This document shows, in pieces, positions 46,470-55,031 of a DNA stretch of 64,000 bases (positions within the stretch are counted from its first letter, which is position 1; the number at the start of each line of letters is the position of its first letter). The DNA is from Amycolatopsis sp. EV170708-02-1 (GTDB lineage: Bacteria; Actinomycetota; Actinomycetes; Mycobacteriales; Pseudonocardiaceae): the NCBI RefSeq assembly GCF_022479115.1, contig NZ_CP092497.1, positions 6,262,001-6,326,000 of the forward strand. The letters are read 5' to 3'. The position numbers and the translations under genes were made by a program. A model generated the notes under the pieces. It did not search any database and was not told the DNA's origin. It worked only from the letters and a program-made list of their open reading frames with translations.

Positions 46470-47410
46470 GTGCGCAAGCACGACCTCGAAGAGTCTTACG
46501 AACAACGTCCTCGCCGCACCCGTCGTGCCCGTTTCGACGACGAACCCGAACCCACCCGAGGCGGACGGCTCACCGAAGCCGAACGTGTCCGCCTCGCCCG
46601 GTTGCGGGAGGACGCCTACACCGAGACCGCCATCCCCGACGGCGCCGACCGCTGGAGCACGTGGGGGAAGCGGAGCAAGGACCGTTGCCGCGCCCGGACT
46701 GGGTGATCACCGAACTGGCGGCGGTCGACACCGAGCTCGGCATCCTCAAAACCGGCAAGGAGGCGGACGTCCACCTCGTCCGGCGCAACCTGCCCGGCAC
46801 CGACGGCACCGTGCTCGCCGCCAAGCGCTACCGCAGCGGCGAGCACCGGCTGTTCCATCGCGACGCCGGCTACCTCGAAGGCAGGCGGATGCGGCGTTCA
46901 CGGGAGATGCGGGCGATGGAGTCGCGCAGCAGCTTCGGCCGCAACCTCATCGCCGAACAGTGGGCCGTGGCCGAGTTCGGCGCACTGAGCAGGCTCTGGT
47001 CTGTCGGTGCGCCCGTGCCGTACCCGGTGCAGCGCGACGGCACCGAACTGCTGCTGGAATTCCTCGGCGAGGGCGAGACCGCCGCCCCGCGGCTGGCACA
47101 GGTCCGGCCGGAGCCCGATCAGTTGCGGGAACTGTGGTTCCAGACCTCGGCGATGCTGGAATTGCTGGCGTCGCAGGGGCTCGCGCACGGTGACCTCTCG
47201 GCGTACAACCTGCTCGTGCACCGCGAACGGATCATGGTGATCGACCTCCCCCAGGTGGTCGACATCGTGGCCAATCCCGGCGGGCTGGAGTTCCTCGCGC
47301 GTGACGTGCGGAACATCGCGACGTGGTTCCACTCGCGCGGGTTGCCGGAGCGGCTCACGGCGGTGCCGGAGCTGATCGAGGAGCTGCGAGAGATCGCAGG
47401 TCTTCGCTGA
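46470..47410 (+). pseudogene. frameshifted RIO1-type serine/threonine kinase
   Basis: Frame from GTG 46470 (AGGAGA upstream) encodes a charged N-terminus (MRKHDLEESYEQRPRRTRRA). Near 46679 the frame shifts; restoring one G in AAGGACC gives SKGPLPRPDW and joins the kinase domain. That domain has LKTGKEADVHLVRR (nucleotide loop), HGDLSAYNLLVH (catalytic Asp and Asn) and VIDLPQVVD (metal Asp), as in RIO kinases. The repaired product is 313 residues. Bacterial RIO kinases have no settled role. The gene is followed by a hairpin terminator and a DEAD-box helicase. Confidence 0.82.
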
Positions 47411-47429
47411 CCGTCCACAGTGTCTCGAA

Positions 47430-47467
47430 GGGGTCTTTCCCGGCACGATCACGCCGGGAAAGACCCC
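47430..47467 (+). terminator. hairpin after the RIO kinase gene
   Basis: Perfect 15-base arms (47430-47444 GGGGTCTTTCCCGGC and 47453-47467) with an 8-base loop, 19 bases after the stop codon. Confidence 0.65.
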
Positions 47468-47502
47468 GCCGTGGAGACCCTGCCCACAATCGGTCCCTCC
47501 AG

Positions 47503-47755
47503 TTGGGAGGCCGGATAACGGTCCGGTACAGTAGTGACAGACCGCAACCGGCGGCGTGGATGAGTTGGTGTCCGTCGCCTCCAAAGCCAACCGAATGGCT
47601 CGCGGTATCCGTATCAATCCATTGGCGCGCGGTGTCACGCAGACGCGGTGTGCCGGGTTCGTCCCTGTGAACGCCCATCTGTGCACACCATCTTGCCCTG
47701 CCTGCGTGCGGGCAGCCCGGGCCTCCTTGCGACGTGCCACGTCCGAGAGGCATTT
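47503..47755 (+). promoter_or_regulatory. promoter and long leader of the DEAD-box helicase gene
   Basis: TTGGGA (47503-47508) and TACAGT (47527-47532) are separated by 18 bases and make a plausible SigA-type promoter. This would leave a 5' leader of about 215 bases before the GTG at 47756. Long leaders are common for cold-regulated RNA helicases, so post-transcriptional control is possible. A 67-codon frame (47556-47759) ends in a GTGA overlap with the helicase start. The remainder of the gap is the RIO terminator. Confidence 0.5.
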
Positions 47756-49255
47756 GTGACAGTCACGTTCAACTCCGGCCACGTCTCACCGTCGGCGCGT
47801 CAGCACCGCAAGCCGCGCACCCGCCCCGCGGGTGACGCGATGCTGCGCGAAGACGCCGTCGAGACGGTCAAGGCGAAGACCTGGGCGGAACTCGGCCTCC
47901 CCGAGCCGCTGCTGCGCGCTCTGGCCGACGCCGGTATCACCACCCCCTTCCCGATCCAGTCGGCGACCATCCCCGACGCGCTCGCCGGGCGCGACGTGCT
48001 CGGCCGCGCCCAGACCGGTTCCGGCAAGACCCTGGCCTTCGGCCTCGCGATGCTGACCCGGCTCAACGGCGGCCGTGCCCGGCCGAAGCACCCCCGCGCG
48101 CTGATCCTGGTCCCGACCCGCGAGCTGGCCATGCAGGTCGCCGACTCGCTGACCCCGCTGGCCAAGTCCCTCGGCCTGTGGTGCCGCACCGCCGTCGGCG
48201 GGATGGCCTTCACCCGCCAGGCCGACGCGCTTTCCCGCGGCGTCGACCTGCTGATCGCCACCCCCGGCCGGCTGTCGGACCACGTCCGCCAGGGCACCGC
48301 GTCGCTGTCCGACGTCAACTTCGTCGCGCTCGACGAGGCCGACCAGATGGCCGACATGGGCTTCATGCCGCAGGTCCGCGAGATCCTCGACCTGACCCCG
48401 GCCCGCGGCCAGCGCCTGCTGTTCTCGGCCACCCTCGACGGCGACGTCGACAGGCTGGTCCGCGCGTACCTGACCGACCCGGTCACGCACTCGGTCGCCC
48501 CGTCGACCGCGAGCGTCACCACCATGGACCACCACGTGTTCCAGGTGTCGCACCAGGACAAGCAGGACATCATCACCGAGATCGGCGCCCGTGAGGGCCG
48601 CACGATCATGTTCGTCCGCACCAAGCACCACGTGGACCGCCTGACCGAGCGCCTGCGCGAGAAGGGCGTCCACGCGGCGGCCCTGCACGGCGGCAAGACC
48701 CAGGGCCAGCGCAACCGCGTCCTCGCGGACTTCAAGGAGGGCTACGCGCCCGTCCTCGTCGCCACGGACGTCGCCGCGCGCGGTATCCACGTCGACGACA
48801 TCTCGCTGGTGCTGCACGTCGACCCGGCCGCCGACCACAAGGACTACCTGCACCGCGCCGGCCGCACCGCGCGCGCCGGGGCGTCCGGTGTCGTGGTCAC
48901 GCTGGTCACCCACGACCAGCGCCGCATGGTGCGCCGGATGACCGACCGCGCAGGCGTCCGCGCCGAGCAGACCACGGTCCGCCCGGGCGACGCCGAGCTG
49001 GCTCGGATCACCGGTGCGCAGCAGCCCAGCGGCGAGCCGGTCGTCGAGCGCCGTCGTGAGTCCCCGCGTCGTGGCGGTGGCCGCGGCTACGGTGGCGGCG
49101 ACCGCGGCTACCAGGGTTCGCGCGAGGGTCACGGTCACCGCGAAGGCGGCCGTCCCGGCGGCTTCCGCGGCCGCCCGCGTCGTGGCGAGTCCGGTGGCGG
49201 CAACGGCCGTCCGCAGCGTCCGGGCGGTCGCCCGCGTCGCAGCTACGACAGCTGA
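47756..49255 (+). CDS. DEAD-box ATP-dependent RNA helicase
   Basis: 499 residues. Motifs in order: Q motif (TPFPIQSATIPDALAG), I (AQTGSGKT), Ia (PTRELAMQ), II (DEAD in VALDEADQMADMGF), III (SAT), V (ATDVAARGI) and VI (HRAGRTARAG). The C-terminal 80 residues are Arg/Gly-rich (RRGGGRGYGGGDRGYQG), a likely RNA-binding tail. It fits RhlE/DeaD helicases involved in RNA decay or ribosome assembly. The GTG at 47756 has GAGAGG 5 bases upstream; the longer frame upstream is non-coding in character. Confidence 0.93.
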   Translation: MTVTFNSGHVSPSARQHRKPRTRPAGDAMLREDAVETVKAKTWAELGLPEPLLRALADAGITTPFPIQSATIPDALAGRDVLGRAQTGSGKTLAFGLAMLTRLNGGRARPKHPRALILVPTRELAMQVADSLTPLAKSLGLWCRTAVGGMAFTRQADALSRGVDLLIATPGRLSDHVRQGTASLSDVNFVALDEADQMADMGFMPQVREILDLTPARGQRLLFSATLDGDVDRLVRAYLTDPVTHSVAPSTASVTTMDHHVFQVSHQDKQDIITEIGAREGRTIMFVRTKHHVDRLTERLREKGVHAAALHGGKTQGQRNRVLADFKEGYAPVLVATDVAARGIHVDDISLVLHVDPAADHKDYLHRAGRTARAGASGVVVTLVTHDQRRMVRRMTDRAGVRAEQTTVRPGDAELARITGAQQPSGEPVVERRRESPRRGGGRGYGGGDRGYQGSREGHGHREGGRPGGFRGRPRRGESGGGNGRPQRPGGRPRRSYDS

Positions 49256-49261
49256 GTCGTA

Positions 49262-49355
49262 ACTCGCGTGTTCCTGAGCGGGACTCGCGTGCTTGAAGGC
49301 GTAACTCTCGAGTTACGTCCCCAAGCACGCGAGTCCCGTCTTCATTCACGCGAGT
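49262..49355. repeat. dyad-symmetric array with exact 21-bp period (array 2)
   Basis: ACTCGCGTG or its variant ACTCTCG starts at 49262, 49283 and 49304, and reverse-complement units (CGAGT, CACGCGAGT, CACGCGAGT) end at 49313, 49334 and 49355. The centre is GTAACTC-T-CGAGTTAC. The spacing and mirror arrangement equal array 1 although the bases between the cores differ. It sits directly behind the helicase stop. Confidence 0.75.
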
Positions 49356-49413
49356 TCCGCGTTCCGGCACCCGTCTGACGGGTTTGCGGGACGCGGATGG
49401 GAGACTGCGGGAC

Positions 49414-50601
49414 GTGACTTCTCCCGGCCCCGCCTCCCAGAACCTCCCGCCCGACCAGGTCTTCGACTGGCTCGACGTGGAAGCGGAGAAGCGGGCCGAG
49501 GCCGGGCTGGTGCGCAAGCTGCGCATCCGGCAGGCGCAGGAACCGGAGCTGGATCTCGCCGGAAACGACTACCTCGGCCTCGCCAGGGACAAGCGCGTCG
49601 CCGGCGCGGCGGCCGCGGCCGCGTTGCGCTGGGGCGCCGGGGCGACCGGTTCCCGGCTCGTCACCGGCACCACCGAGGTCCACGCCGAACTCGAGCACGA
49701 ACTCGCCCGCTTCTGCGGCACACAGGCCGCGCTGGTCTTCTCGTCCGGTTTCACCGCGAACCTCGGCGCCGTCACGGCCCTGTCCGGCGCGGATTCCGCG
49801 ATCGTCACGGACAAGTACATCCACGCCTCGCTGATCGAGGGTTGCCGCCTGTCCCGGTCGGACATCGCCGCCGTCGCGCACAGCGACCCGAACGCCTTCA
49901 AGCACGCGCTGGCGACCCGCCGCAAACCGCGTGCGCTCGTCGTCACCGATTCCGTGTTCTCCGTCGACGGCGACATCGCCCCCTTGGAACAGCTCGCCGG
50001 TGTCTGCCGGGAGCACGGTGCGTCGCTGCTCGTCGACGACGCGCACGGCTTCGGTGTCCTCGGCGAAGGCGGCCGCGGCGCCGTCCACGCGGCGGGGCTC
50101 TCCGGCGCGCCGGACGTCGTCACCACGATCACCCTGTCGAAATCCCTTGGGGCGCAAGGCGGAGCGGTGCTCGGGCCGCGTCGCGTGATCAAGCATCTCG
50201 TGGACACCGCGCGCAGTTTCATCTTCGACACCGGCCTCGCGCCCGCGAGTGCCGCCGCCGCGCTGGCCGCCCTCACCGCGCTGAAGGCCGAGCCGGAGCT
50301 GGCCGCCAAGGTGACCGAAGCCGCGGGAAACCTCGCGATGCAGTTGAAATCGGCGGGTTTCCGGGTCAGTCTCCCGGACGCCGCGGTGATCTCGGTGCAG
50401 GCTCCGTCGCCGGAGGCGGCCGTCGCGTGGGCTGCCGCCTGCGCCGATCAGGGCGTGCGCGTCGGCTGCTTCCGGCCGCCGTCCGTGCCCGACGGCATCT
50501 CCCGCCTGCGCCTGACCGCGCGGGCCGACCTCACCGAGGCCGACGTGGACCGCGCGGTCGGGGTGATCACGGCCGCGGCGCCTCCCGGCGCCACATCGTG
50601 A
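49414..50601 (+). CDS. bioF: 8-amino-7-oxononanoate synthase
   Basis: 395-residue PLP enzyme of the alpha-oxoamine synthase family, joining pimeloyl thioester and alanine in biotin synthesis. It has LDLAGNDYLGLARD near the start, VTDSVFSVDGDIAPL, the cofactor Asp in LLVDDAHGFGVLG, and the Schiff-base Lys in TLSKSLGAQGG. No other biotin genes are in the window, so the gene is separated from bioA/D/B, and another oxoamine synthase role cannot be excluded. The 3' end overlaps a convergent GNAT gene by 35 bases. Confidence 0.88.
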   Translation: MTSPGPASQNLPPDQVFDWLDVEAEKRAEAGLVRKLRIRQAQEPELDLAGNDYLGLARDKRVAGAAAAAALRWGAGATGSRLVTGTTEVHAELEHELARFCGTQAALVFSSGFTANLGAVTALSGADSAIVTDKYIHASLIEGCRLSRSDIAAVAHSDPNAFKHALATRRKPRALVVTDSVFSVDGDIAPLEQLAGVCREHGASLLVDDAHGFGVLGEGGRGAVHAAGLSGAPDVVTTITLSKSLGAQGGAVLGPRRVIKHLVDTARSFIFDTGLAPASAAAALAALTALKAEPELAAKVTEAAGNLAMQLKSAGFRVSLPDAAVISVQAPSPEAAVAWAAACADQGVRVGCFRPPSVPDGISRLRLTARADLTEADVDRAVGVITAAAPPGATS

Positions 50602-51049
50602 GGTGCGGGATCCCGTCTTCCATGAACTCCTCGCCCTCGACCACGAAGCCGTACTTGGCGTAGAACTTCGTCGCGTACGTCTGCGCGTCGAGGACGCACG
50701 GCGCGTCCCCGATCCCCGCCAGCGCCGTCTCCATCAGCCGTCCCGCGAGCCCCTTGCCGCGTGAGCGGACGGCCGTGCACACCCGGCCGATGCGGAAGGT
50801 GCCGCCGGCGTCCTGCAACACCCGCAGGTACGAGTCGACGGCGACGGAACCGCCGATCCAGAGGTGCCGCGTGCCGGGCAGGAGGTCGCGTCCGTCGATC
50901 TCGTGATAGGCGCAGTCCTGCTCGACGACGAACACGTCCACGCGCAGGCGGAGGATGCCGTGCAGCTGGGCGGCGGTGATCTCGTCACCGGCGACGGACA
51001 GCGGGAACGACGAGGTCTCGATGATCGGGGTGTCGGTGCTCACGTCCAC
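50567..51049 (-). CDS. GNAT acetyltransferase, ElaA-like
   Basis: 160 residues. ILRLRVDVFVVEQDCAYHEIDGRD near the start is characteristic of the ElaA group; motif A is RVCTAVRSRGKGLAGRLM and the end is YAKYGFVVEGEEFMEDGIPH. The substrate is unknown. It starts at GTG 51049 and overlaps bioF tail to tail. Confidence 0.87.
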   Translation of the reverse strand: MDVSTDTPIIETSSFPLSVAGDEITAAQLHGILRLRVDVFVVEQDCAYHEIDGRDLLPGTRHLWIGGSVAVDSYLRVLQDAGGTFRIGRVCTAVRSRGKGLAGRLMETALAGIGDAPCVLDAQTYATKFYAKYGFVVEGEEFMEDGIPHLTMWRREAPRP

Positions 51050-51082
51050 TTGTTAGCACATCGGGCGTGAAGAAGGCACCGA

Positions 51083-51916
51083 TCAGCCGATCAGGCCCCG
51101 GTTCTTCTGCTGGGAGATCTCGTTCGCGAAGTGGGAGACGCGGGTGTACACGCCGGGTTTGCCCGCCTTCGCGCAGCCTTCACCGAACGACACGATCCCG
51201 ATCAGCGTGTCGCCGACCATGAGCGGCCCGCCCGAGTCGCCCTGGCAGGCGTCGACGCCGCCTTCGGGGTAGCCCGCGCACACCATGTCGCTCGGGTCGT
51301 AGCCCGAGTACGCGGTGCGGCAGGTCTTGTCGCTGACCACCGGGACGACCGCGCTGCGCAGGTATTCCGATCGCGCGCCGCCGTCGGCGACCCGGCCCCA
51401 GCCGAGGACCGTCGCCTTCGTGCCTTCCTCGTACAGGTCGGCGTTGCCGCTGTCCGCGACCTTCGCGGGCCGGTACGGCAGCTGACCGCTGACCGTCATC
51501 ACCGCGATGTCGTCGCCCTTGCCGGGATCGCCGCTGTAGTCGGGGCTGACCCAGATCTTCGAGACACGCAGTTCGACGCCGTCCCGCGAACGCTTGTTGT
51601 CCCGCCCGGCCACCACCCGGACGTCGGCGCGTTTGACCGCGACCGCGCAGTGCGCCGCCGTCGCGACCGTCGTGGAGCTGACGATCACCGCGCCGCAGAA
51701 CTGGTTGCCGCTCCGATCGGCGAGGTAGACCGCGTACGGGTACTGCGAGACCGAAGCCTTGCCACCACCGACGATCCGCGGCTGGGCGGCCTGCTCCGGG
51801 CCGCTCACCGCGCTGTCGTCCGCCGACGCGCTGTTGACCGCGACCGGCACCATCACCGCCGTCGCGAGAACCGCTCCGACCGCGAGCAGCAGCGTGCGAC
51901 GTGACTTCTTGGGCAT
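51083..51916 (-). CDS. secreted trypsin-like serine protease
   Basis: 277 residues with a signal peptide (RTLLLAVGAVLATAVMVPVA), a short propeptide and mature start IVGGGKASV. The triad is His in ATAAHCA, Asp in DDIAVM and Ser in CQGDSGGPL. The Asp six residues before the Ser (DACQGDS) predicts cleavage after Arg or Lys, like trypsin. It has three cysteine pairs. The ATG at 51916 is preceded by AAGGGA. Confidence 0.92.
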   Translation of the reverse strand: MPKKSRRTLLLAVGAVLATAVMVPVAVNSASADDSAVSGPEQAAQPRIVGGGKASVSQYPYAVYLADRSGNQFCGAVIVSSTTVATAAHCAVAVKRADVRVVAGRDNKRSRDGVELRVSKIWVSPDYSGDPGKGDDIAVMTVSGQLPYRPAKVADSGNADLYEEGTKATVLGWGRVADGGARSEYLRSAVVPVVSDKTCRTAYSGYDPSDMVCAGYPEGGVDACQGDSGGPLMVGDTLIGIVSFGEGCAKAGKPGVYTRVSHFANEISQQKNRGLIG

Positions 51917-52082
51917 GTTCTGTCCCTTCACCGGGGCGTACGTACGGTCAGACCCTGGGAAGTCATTCGACTCCAGCGCGTACACGAGCGATCGCGAATA
52001 CCCTAATCGGAGAAAGCCCGATGCGGTGTCACTGAAACGGGTGGAACTGTGCTCACCGAACGCATCTGTCACCCTGGACGTC

Positions 52083-52912
52083 GTGCGGGCTACGGCGACG
52101 ATTCTGGCGGCTACGGCCCTTCTGCTCTCCTCGTGTTCGAGCCCGGCCGTGACCAGTGCGCCCCCGGAATCCCCTTCGGCCGCAACGACTCCGTCCACTT
52201 CGGCCCCGCCGCCCGCGCCTGTCTGGCAGGTCGGCGCGAAGCCGCTTCCCTTGCGCCGTGACGGTTTCGGGCAGATCCTCCCGACTCCTCCCGTACTGGC
52301 GAACCGTGCCCTGCCGACCACGATCTGCTTCCCCCGCCCGCCGGGAACCGGTTCGCGGGCACCGTGAATCCCGTCCCCGCCGAGGTTCTCGCGCGCAGCA
52401 CCTGGCAGGCGGCCTGTCCGGTCAAGGCGGGCGAACTGCGCTATCTCACGGTGTCGTTCTGGGGTTTCGACGGCCGCGCGCATACCGGGGAAATGCTCGT
52501 GAACGCCTCCGTGGCGAACGCCGTCGTCACCGTATTCGGGCGGTTGTTCGCCGCGAAGTTCCCGATCGAGGAAATGCGCGTGACCGCTCCCGCCGAACTC
52601 ACCGCTCCCCCGACGGGTGACGGGAACAACACCAACGCCTTCGTCTGCCGTCCGGCCCGCGGCCTGACGAACTGGTCGGCGCACGCCTACGGGCTCGCGA
52701 TCGACGTCAACCCCTTCTGCAACCCGTACACCAAGGGCGACCTCGTGCTGCCCGAGCTCGCGTCGGCGTACGTCGACCGGGGAAACCGGCGGCCGGGGAT
52801 GATCACCGACGGGGGCCCGACTGTGGCCGCCTTCGCCGCGATCGGCTGGACCTGGGGTGGCACCTGGACGACGCCGAAGGACCGGATGCACTTCAGCTCC
52901 ACCGGACGCTGA
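52083..52912 (+). pseudogene. frameshifted M15 family D-Ala-D-Ala carboxypeptidase-like lipoprotein
   Basis: The first frame from GTG 52083 encodes a lipoprotein signal (ATALLLSSCSS, lipobox LSSC) and a Pro/Thr linker, then hits a stop after TICFPRPPG. Near 52335 one C appears to be missing; restoring it gives CFPPPAGNRFAGTVNPVPAE and joins the second frame. The M15/VanY-like domain has the zinc motif [13 protein letters not shown] and the late His in RMHFSS. The repaired product has 276 residues and would trim peptidoglycan stem peptides at the cell surface. Confidence 0.78.
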
Positions 52913-52986
52913 ACCGGGAACAACCGGCCGCCGTGACAAGTTGGCTAGAGTCGGAACCACCCGCTCCCGCCGCAAAGGAAGACAGC

Positions 52987-54381
52987 GTGCCCCACTACGA
53001 CCTGGTGATCGTCGGTACCGGATCGGGCAACTCGATCCTCGACCCGCGTTTCGCAGACTGGAACACGGCGATCGTGGAGAAGGGCACGTTCGGCGGCACC
53101 TGCCTGAACGTGGGCTGCATCCCGACGAAGATGTTCGTGCACGCCGCCAACGTCGCGGCCACCCCCGCTTCGTCGTCGAAGTTCGGCGTCGACGAGGAGC
53201 TGACCGGCGTCCGCTGGCGCGACGTCCGCGACCGGATCTTCGGCCGGATCGACCCGATCGCCGCGGGCGGCCGCGAGTACCGCGTCCAGCACGAGGACAA
53301 CAAGAACGTCACCGTGTACGAGGGCGAAGGCCGCTTCACCGGGCACAAGGAGCTGCGGGTCAGTTACTCCGACGGCCGCCCCGCCGAGACGATCACCGCC
53401 GACAGGTTCGTGCTCGCCGCCGGCGGGCGTCCGGTGATCCCGGACGTCCCCGGCCTCGCCGAGACCGGCTACCACACCTCCGACACGGTGATGCGGCTCG
53501 ACGAGCTGCCGTCGAGCATCGTGATCCTCGGCGGCGGCTACATCGCGGCCGAGTTCGCGCACGTCTTCGCCTCGTTCGGGGTGGACGTGACCGTGGTCAA
53601 CCGCTCCGGCGCGCTGCTGCGTTCCGAGGACGACGACGTCAGCGCCCGGTTCACCGAGCTGGCCGCGCAGCGCTTCGACGTCCGGCTCGACCGGAAGACC
53701 GTCCGCGCGCGCAAGACCGAGTCGGGTGTCGCCCTGGACCTCGAAGGCCCGGAAGGCGCCGAAACCGTCGAGGCCGACGTGCTGCTCGTCGCGACCGGCC
53801 GCACGCCGAACTCCGACCTCCTGGACGTCGCCGCCACCGGCGTGACCACGGGCGAGCGCGGGCACGTCGTGGTCGACGAGTACCAGCAGACCGTGGTCGA
53901 CGGGATCTACGCGCTCGGCGACATCTCGTCGGTCTTCGAGCTCAAGCACGTCGCGAACCACGAGCAGCGCGTGGTGCAGCACAACCTGCTGCACCCGGAC
54001 GAGCGGATCGAAGCCGACCACCGGTTCGTCCCGCACGCGGTGTTCACCTCGCCGCAGGTCGCCTCCGTCGGGCTGACCGAACGCGAGGCACGCGAGCGTG
54101 GCGTGTCGTACGTGACGTCGCACCAGGACTACGCCGGCATCGCCTACGGCTGGGCGATGGAGGACACCACCGGCTTCGCGAAGCTGCTCGCCGACCCGGC
54201 CACCGGGCAGCTGCTGGGCGCGCACATCATCGGCCCGCAGGCGTCTTCGGTGATCCAGCCGCTGATCCAGGCGATGAGCTTCGGGCTGGACGCGAAGAGC
54301 ATGGCGCGCGGGCAGTACTGGATCCACCCGGCGATGCCAGAACTGGTCGAGAACGCGCTGCTGAACCTGCCCCTGGACTGA
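52987..54381 (+). CDS. mtr: mycothione reductase
   Basis: 464-residue flavoenzyme that reduces mycothiol disulfide with NADPH. The FAD loop [10 protein letters not shown] is the family hallmark. The redox cysteines are in [14 protein letters not shown] (C-x4-C), the NADPH loop is [16 protein letters not shown], the second FAD motif YALGDIS, and the C-terminal His-Glu pair is in [19 protein letters not shown] precedes the GTG start. The presence of this gene ties the genome to mycothiol-using actinobacteria. Confidence 0.95.
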   Translation: MPHYDLVIVGTGSGNSILDPRFADWNTAIVEKGTFGGTCLNVGCIPTKMFVHAANVAATPASSSKFGVDEELTGVRWRDVRDRIFGRIDPIAAGGREYRVQHEDNKNVTVYEGEGRFTGHKELRVSYSDGRPAETITADRFVLAAGGRPVIPDVPGLAETGYHTSDTVMRLDELPSSIVILGGGYIAAEFAHVFASFGVDVTVVNRSGALLRSEDDDVSARFTELAAQRFDVRLDRKTVRARKTESGVALDLEGPEGAETVEADVLLVATGRTPNSDLLDVAATGVTTGERGHVVVDEYQQTVVDGIYALGDISSVFELKHVANHEQRVVQHNLLHPDERIEADHRFVPHAVFTSPQVASVGLTEREARERGVSYVTSHQDYAGIAYGWAMEDTTGFAKLLADPATGQLLGAHIIGPQASSVIQPLIQAMSFGLDAKSMARGQYWIHPAMPELVENALLNLPLD

Positions 54382-54408
54382 CCCTCGTCCCGGCGGCTCG
54401 GTGAGCAT

Positions 54409-54431
54409 GTCGCGAAAGTGGCTTTCGCGAC
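54409..54431. repeat. GTCGCGAAAGTGGCTTTCGCGAC hairpin
   Basis: Perfect 10-base arms around TGG. Same hairpin as 19763-19785 and the core of 34117-34133. It lies 27 bases after the mtr stop, between convergent genes, and may terminate both. Confidence 0.7.
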
Positions 54432-54460
54432 ACGTGCCACCTTGCCTCCCCCTGCCGCGT

Positions 54461-54973
54461 TCAGACGACGCGCTCGCAGGCGCGGGCCCCGTTCCGCGCC
54501 GCGAGCGCGCTCACCGCGTTCATCTCGGTGTCCGAGGCGCCCATCAAGGCGGCCGAGCGGGCCCCGTCCCCGGAAAACCGCTCGGCGGCCTCGACGTACC
54601 GGCGGATCGCCGCCAAGAACTCCTCCCGCGCCGATGCCGCCCCTCCTGGCACCGCACGGACCCCCGTCGCCCCCTTGAGGACGTCCTTGGCGTCGTCCAC
54701 CTTCACCGCGACGTAGTGCTGCCACTTGCGCAGCTCCGTCGCGGCGTCCCCCTCCGGATCCGGCCAGTAGCGCTGGATCTCGGCTCCGCTGTCCTTCCAC
54801 ACCCGCACGCACACCCGGTCGACGGCGCGGTAGAACTCGTGCGGCGAGAGCACCGCGGGAGCCCGCTCCGGCACCACGGCGACGCACACCGCGGCGAAAC
54901 ACGCCAGAGCCGAGCCGTACGCCAGTCCCTCCACCACGCCGACCCCCAGGACCGAGTTTTTGAACAGGTTCAA
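54461..54973 (-). CDS. single-pass protein of unknown function
   Basis: 170 residues with one N-terminal membrane helix (YGSALACFAAVCVAVV) and a mostly helical, charged remainder (VDRVCVRVWKDSGAEIQRYW...). I do not recognise the family. The TTG at 54973 is supported by a TAGCCT -10 element ending 7 bases upstream, which suggests a leaderless mRNA. The start codon lies inside a TTGAAC-AG-GTTCAA palindrome, so a bound regulator would cover it. Confidence 0.6.
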   Translation of the reverse strand: MNLFKNSVLGVGVVEGLAYGSALACFAAVCVAVVPERAPAVLSPHEFYRAVDRVCVRVWKDSGAEIQRYWPDPEGDAATELRKWQHYVAVKVDDAKDVLKGATGVRAVPGGAASAREEFLAAIRRYVEAAERFSGDGARSAALMGASDTEMNAVSALAARNGARACERVV

Positions 54974-55031
54974 CTCGCTCAGGCTATGACTCCGCCCCGG
55001 GACGGGTCAAGAAGTTTTTTGAACGCGTTCA
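54960..55031. promoter_or_regulatory. pair of TGAAC-N2-GTTCA palindromes
   Basis: TTGAAC-AG-GTTCAA at 54960-54973 and TTGAAC-GC-GTTCA at 55019-55031, with centres 59 bases apart. The first covers the start of the 170-residue gene; the second covers the end of the MFS gene. They look like two sites for one dimeric regulator, but the regulator is unknown. Confidence 0.4.

Noticed and set aside
54960..54973. SOS (LexA) box
   Set aside because: The palindrome has 2 bases between GAAC and GTTC, while the actinobacterial SOS box has 4; neither neighbour is a DNA repair gene.
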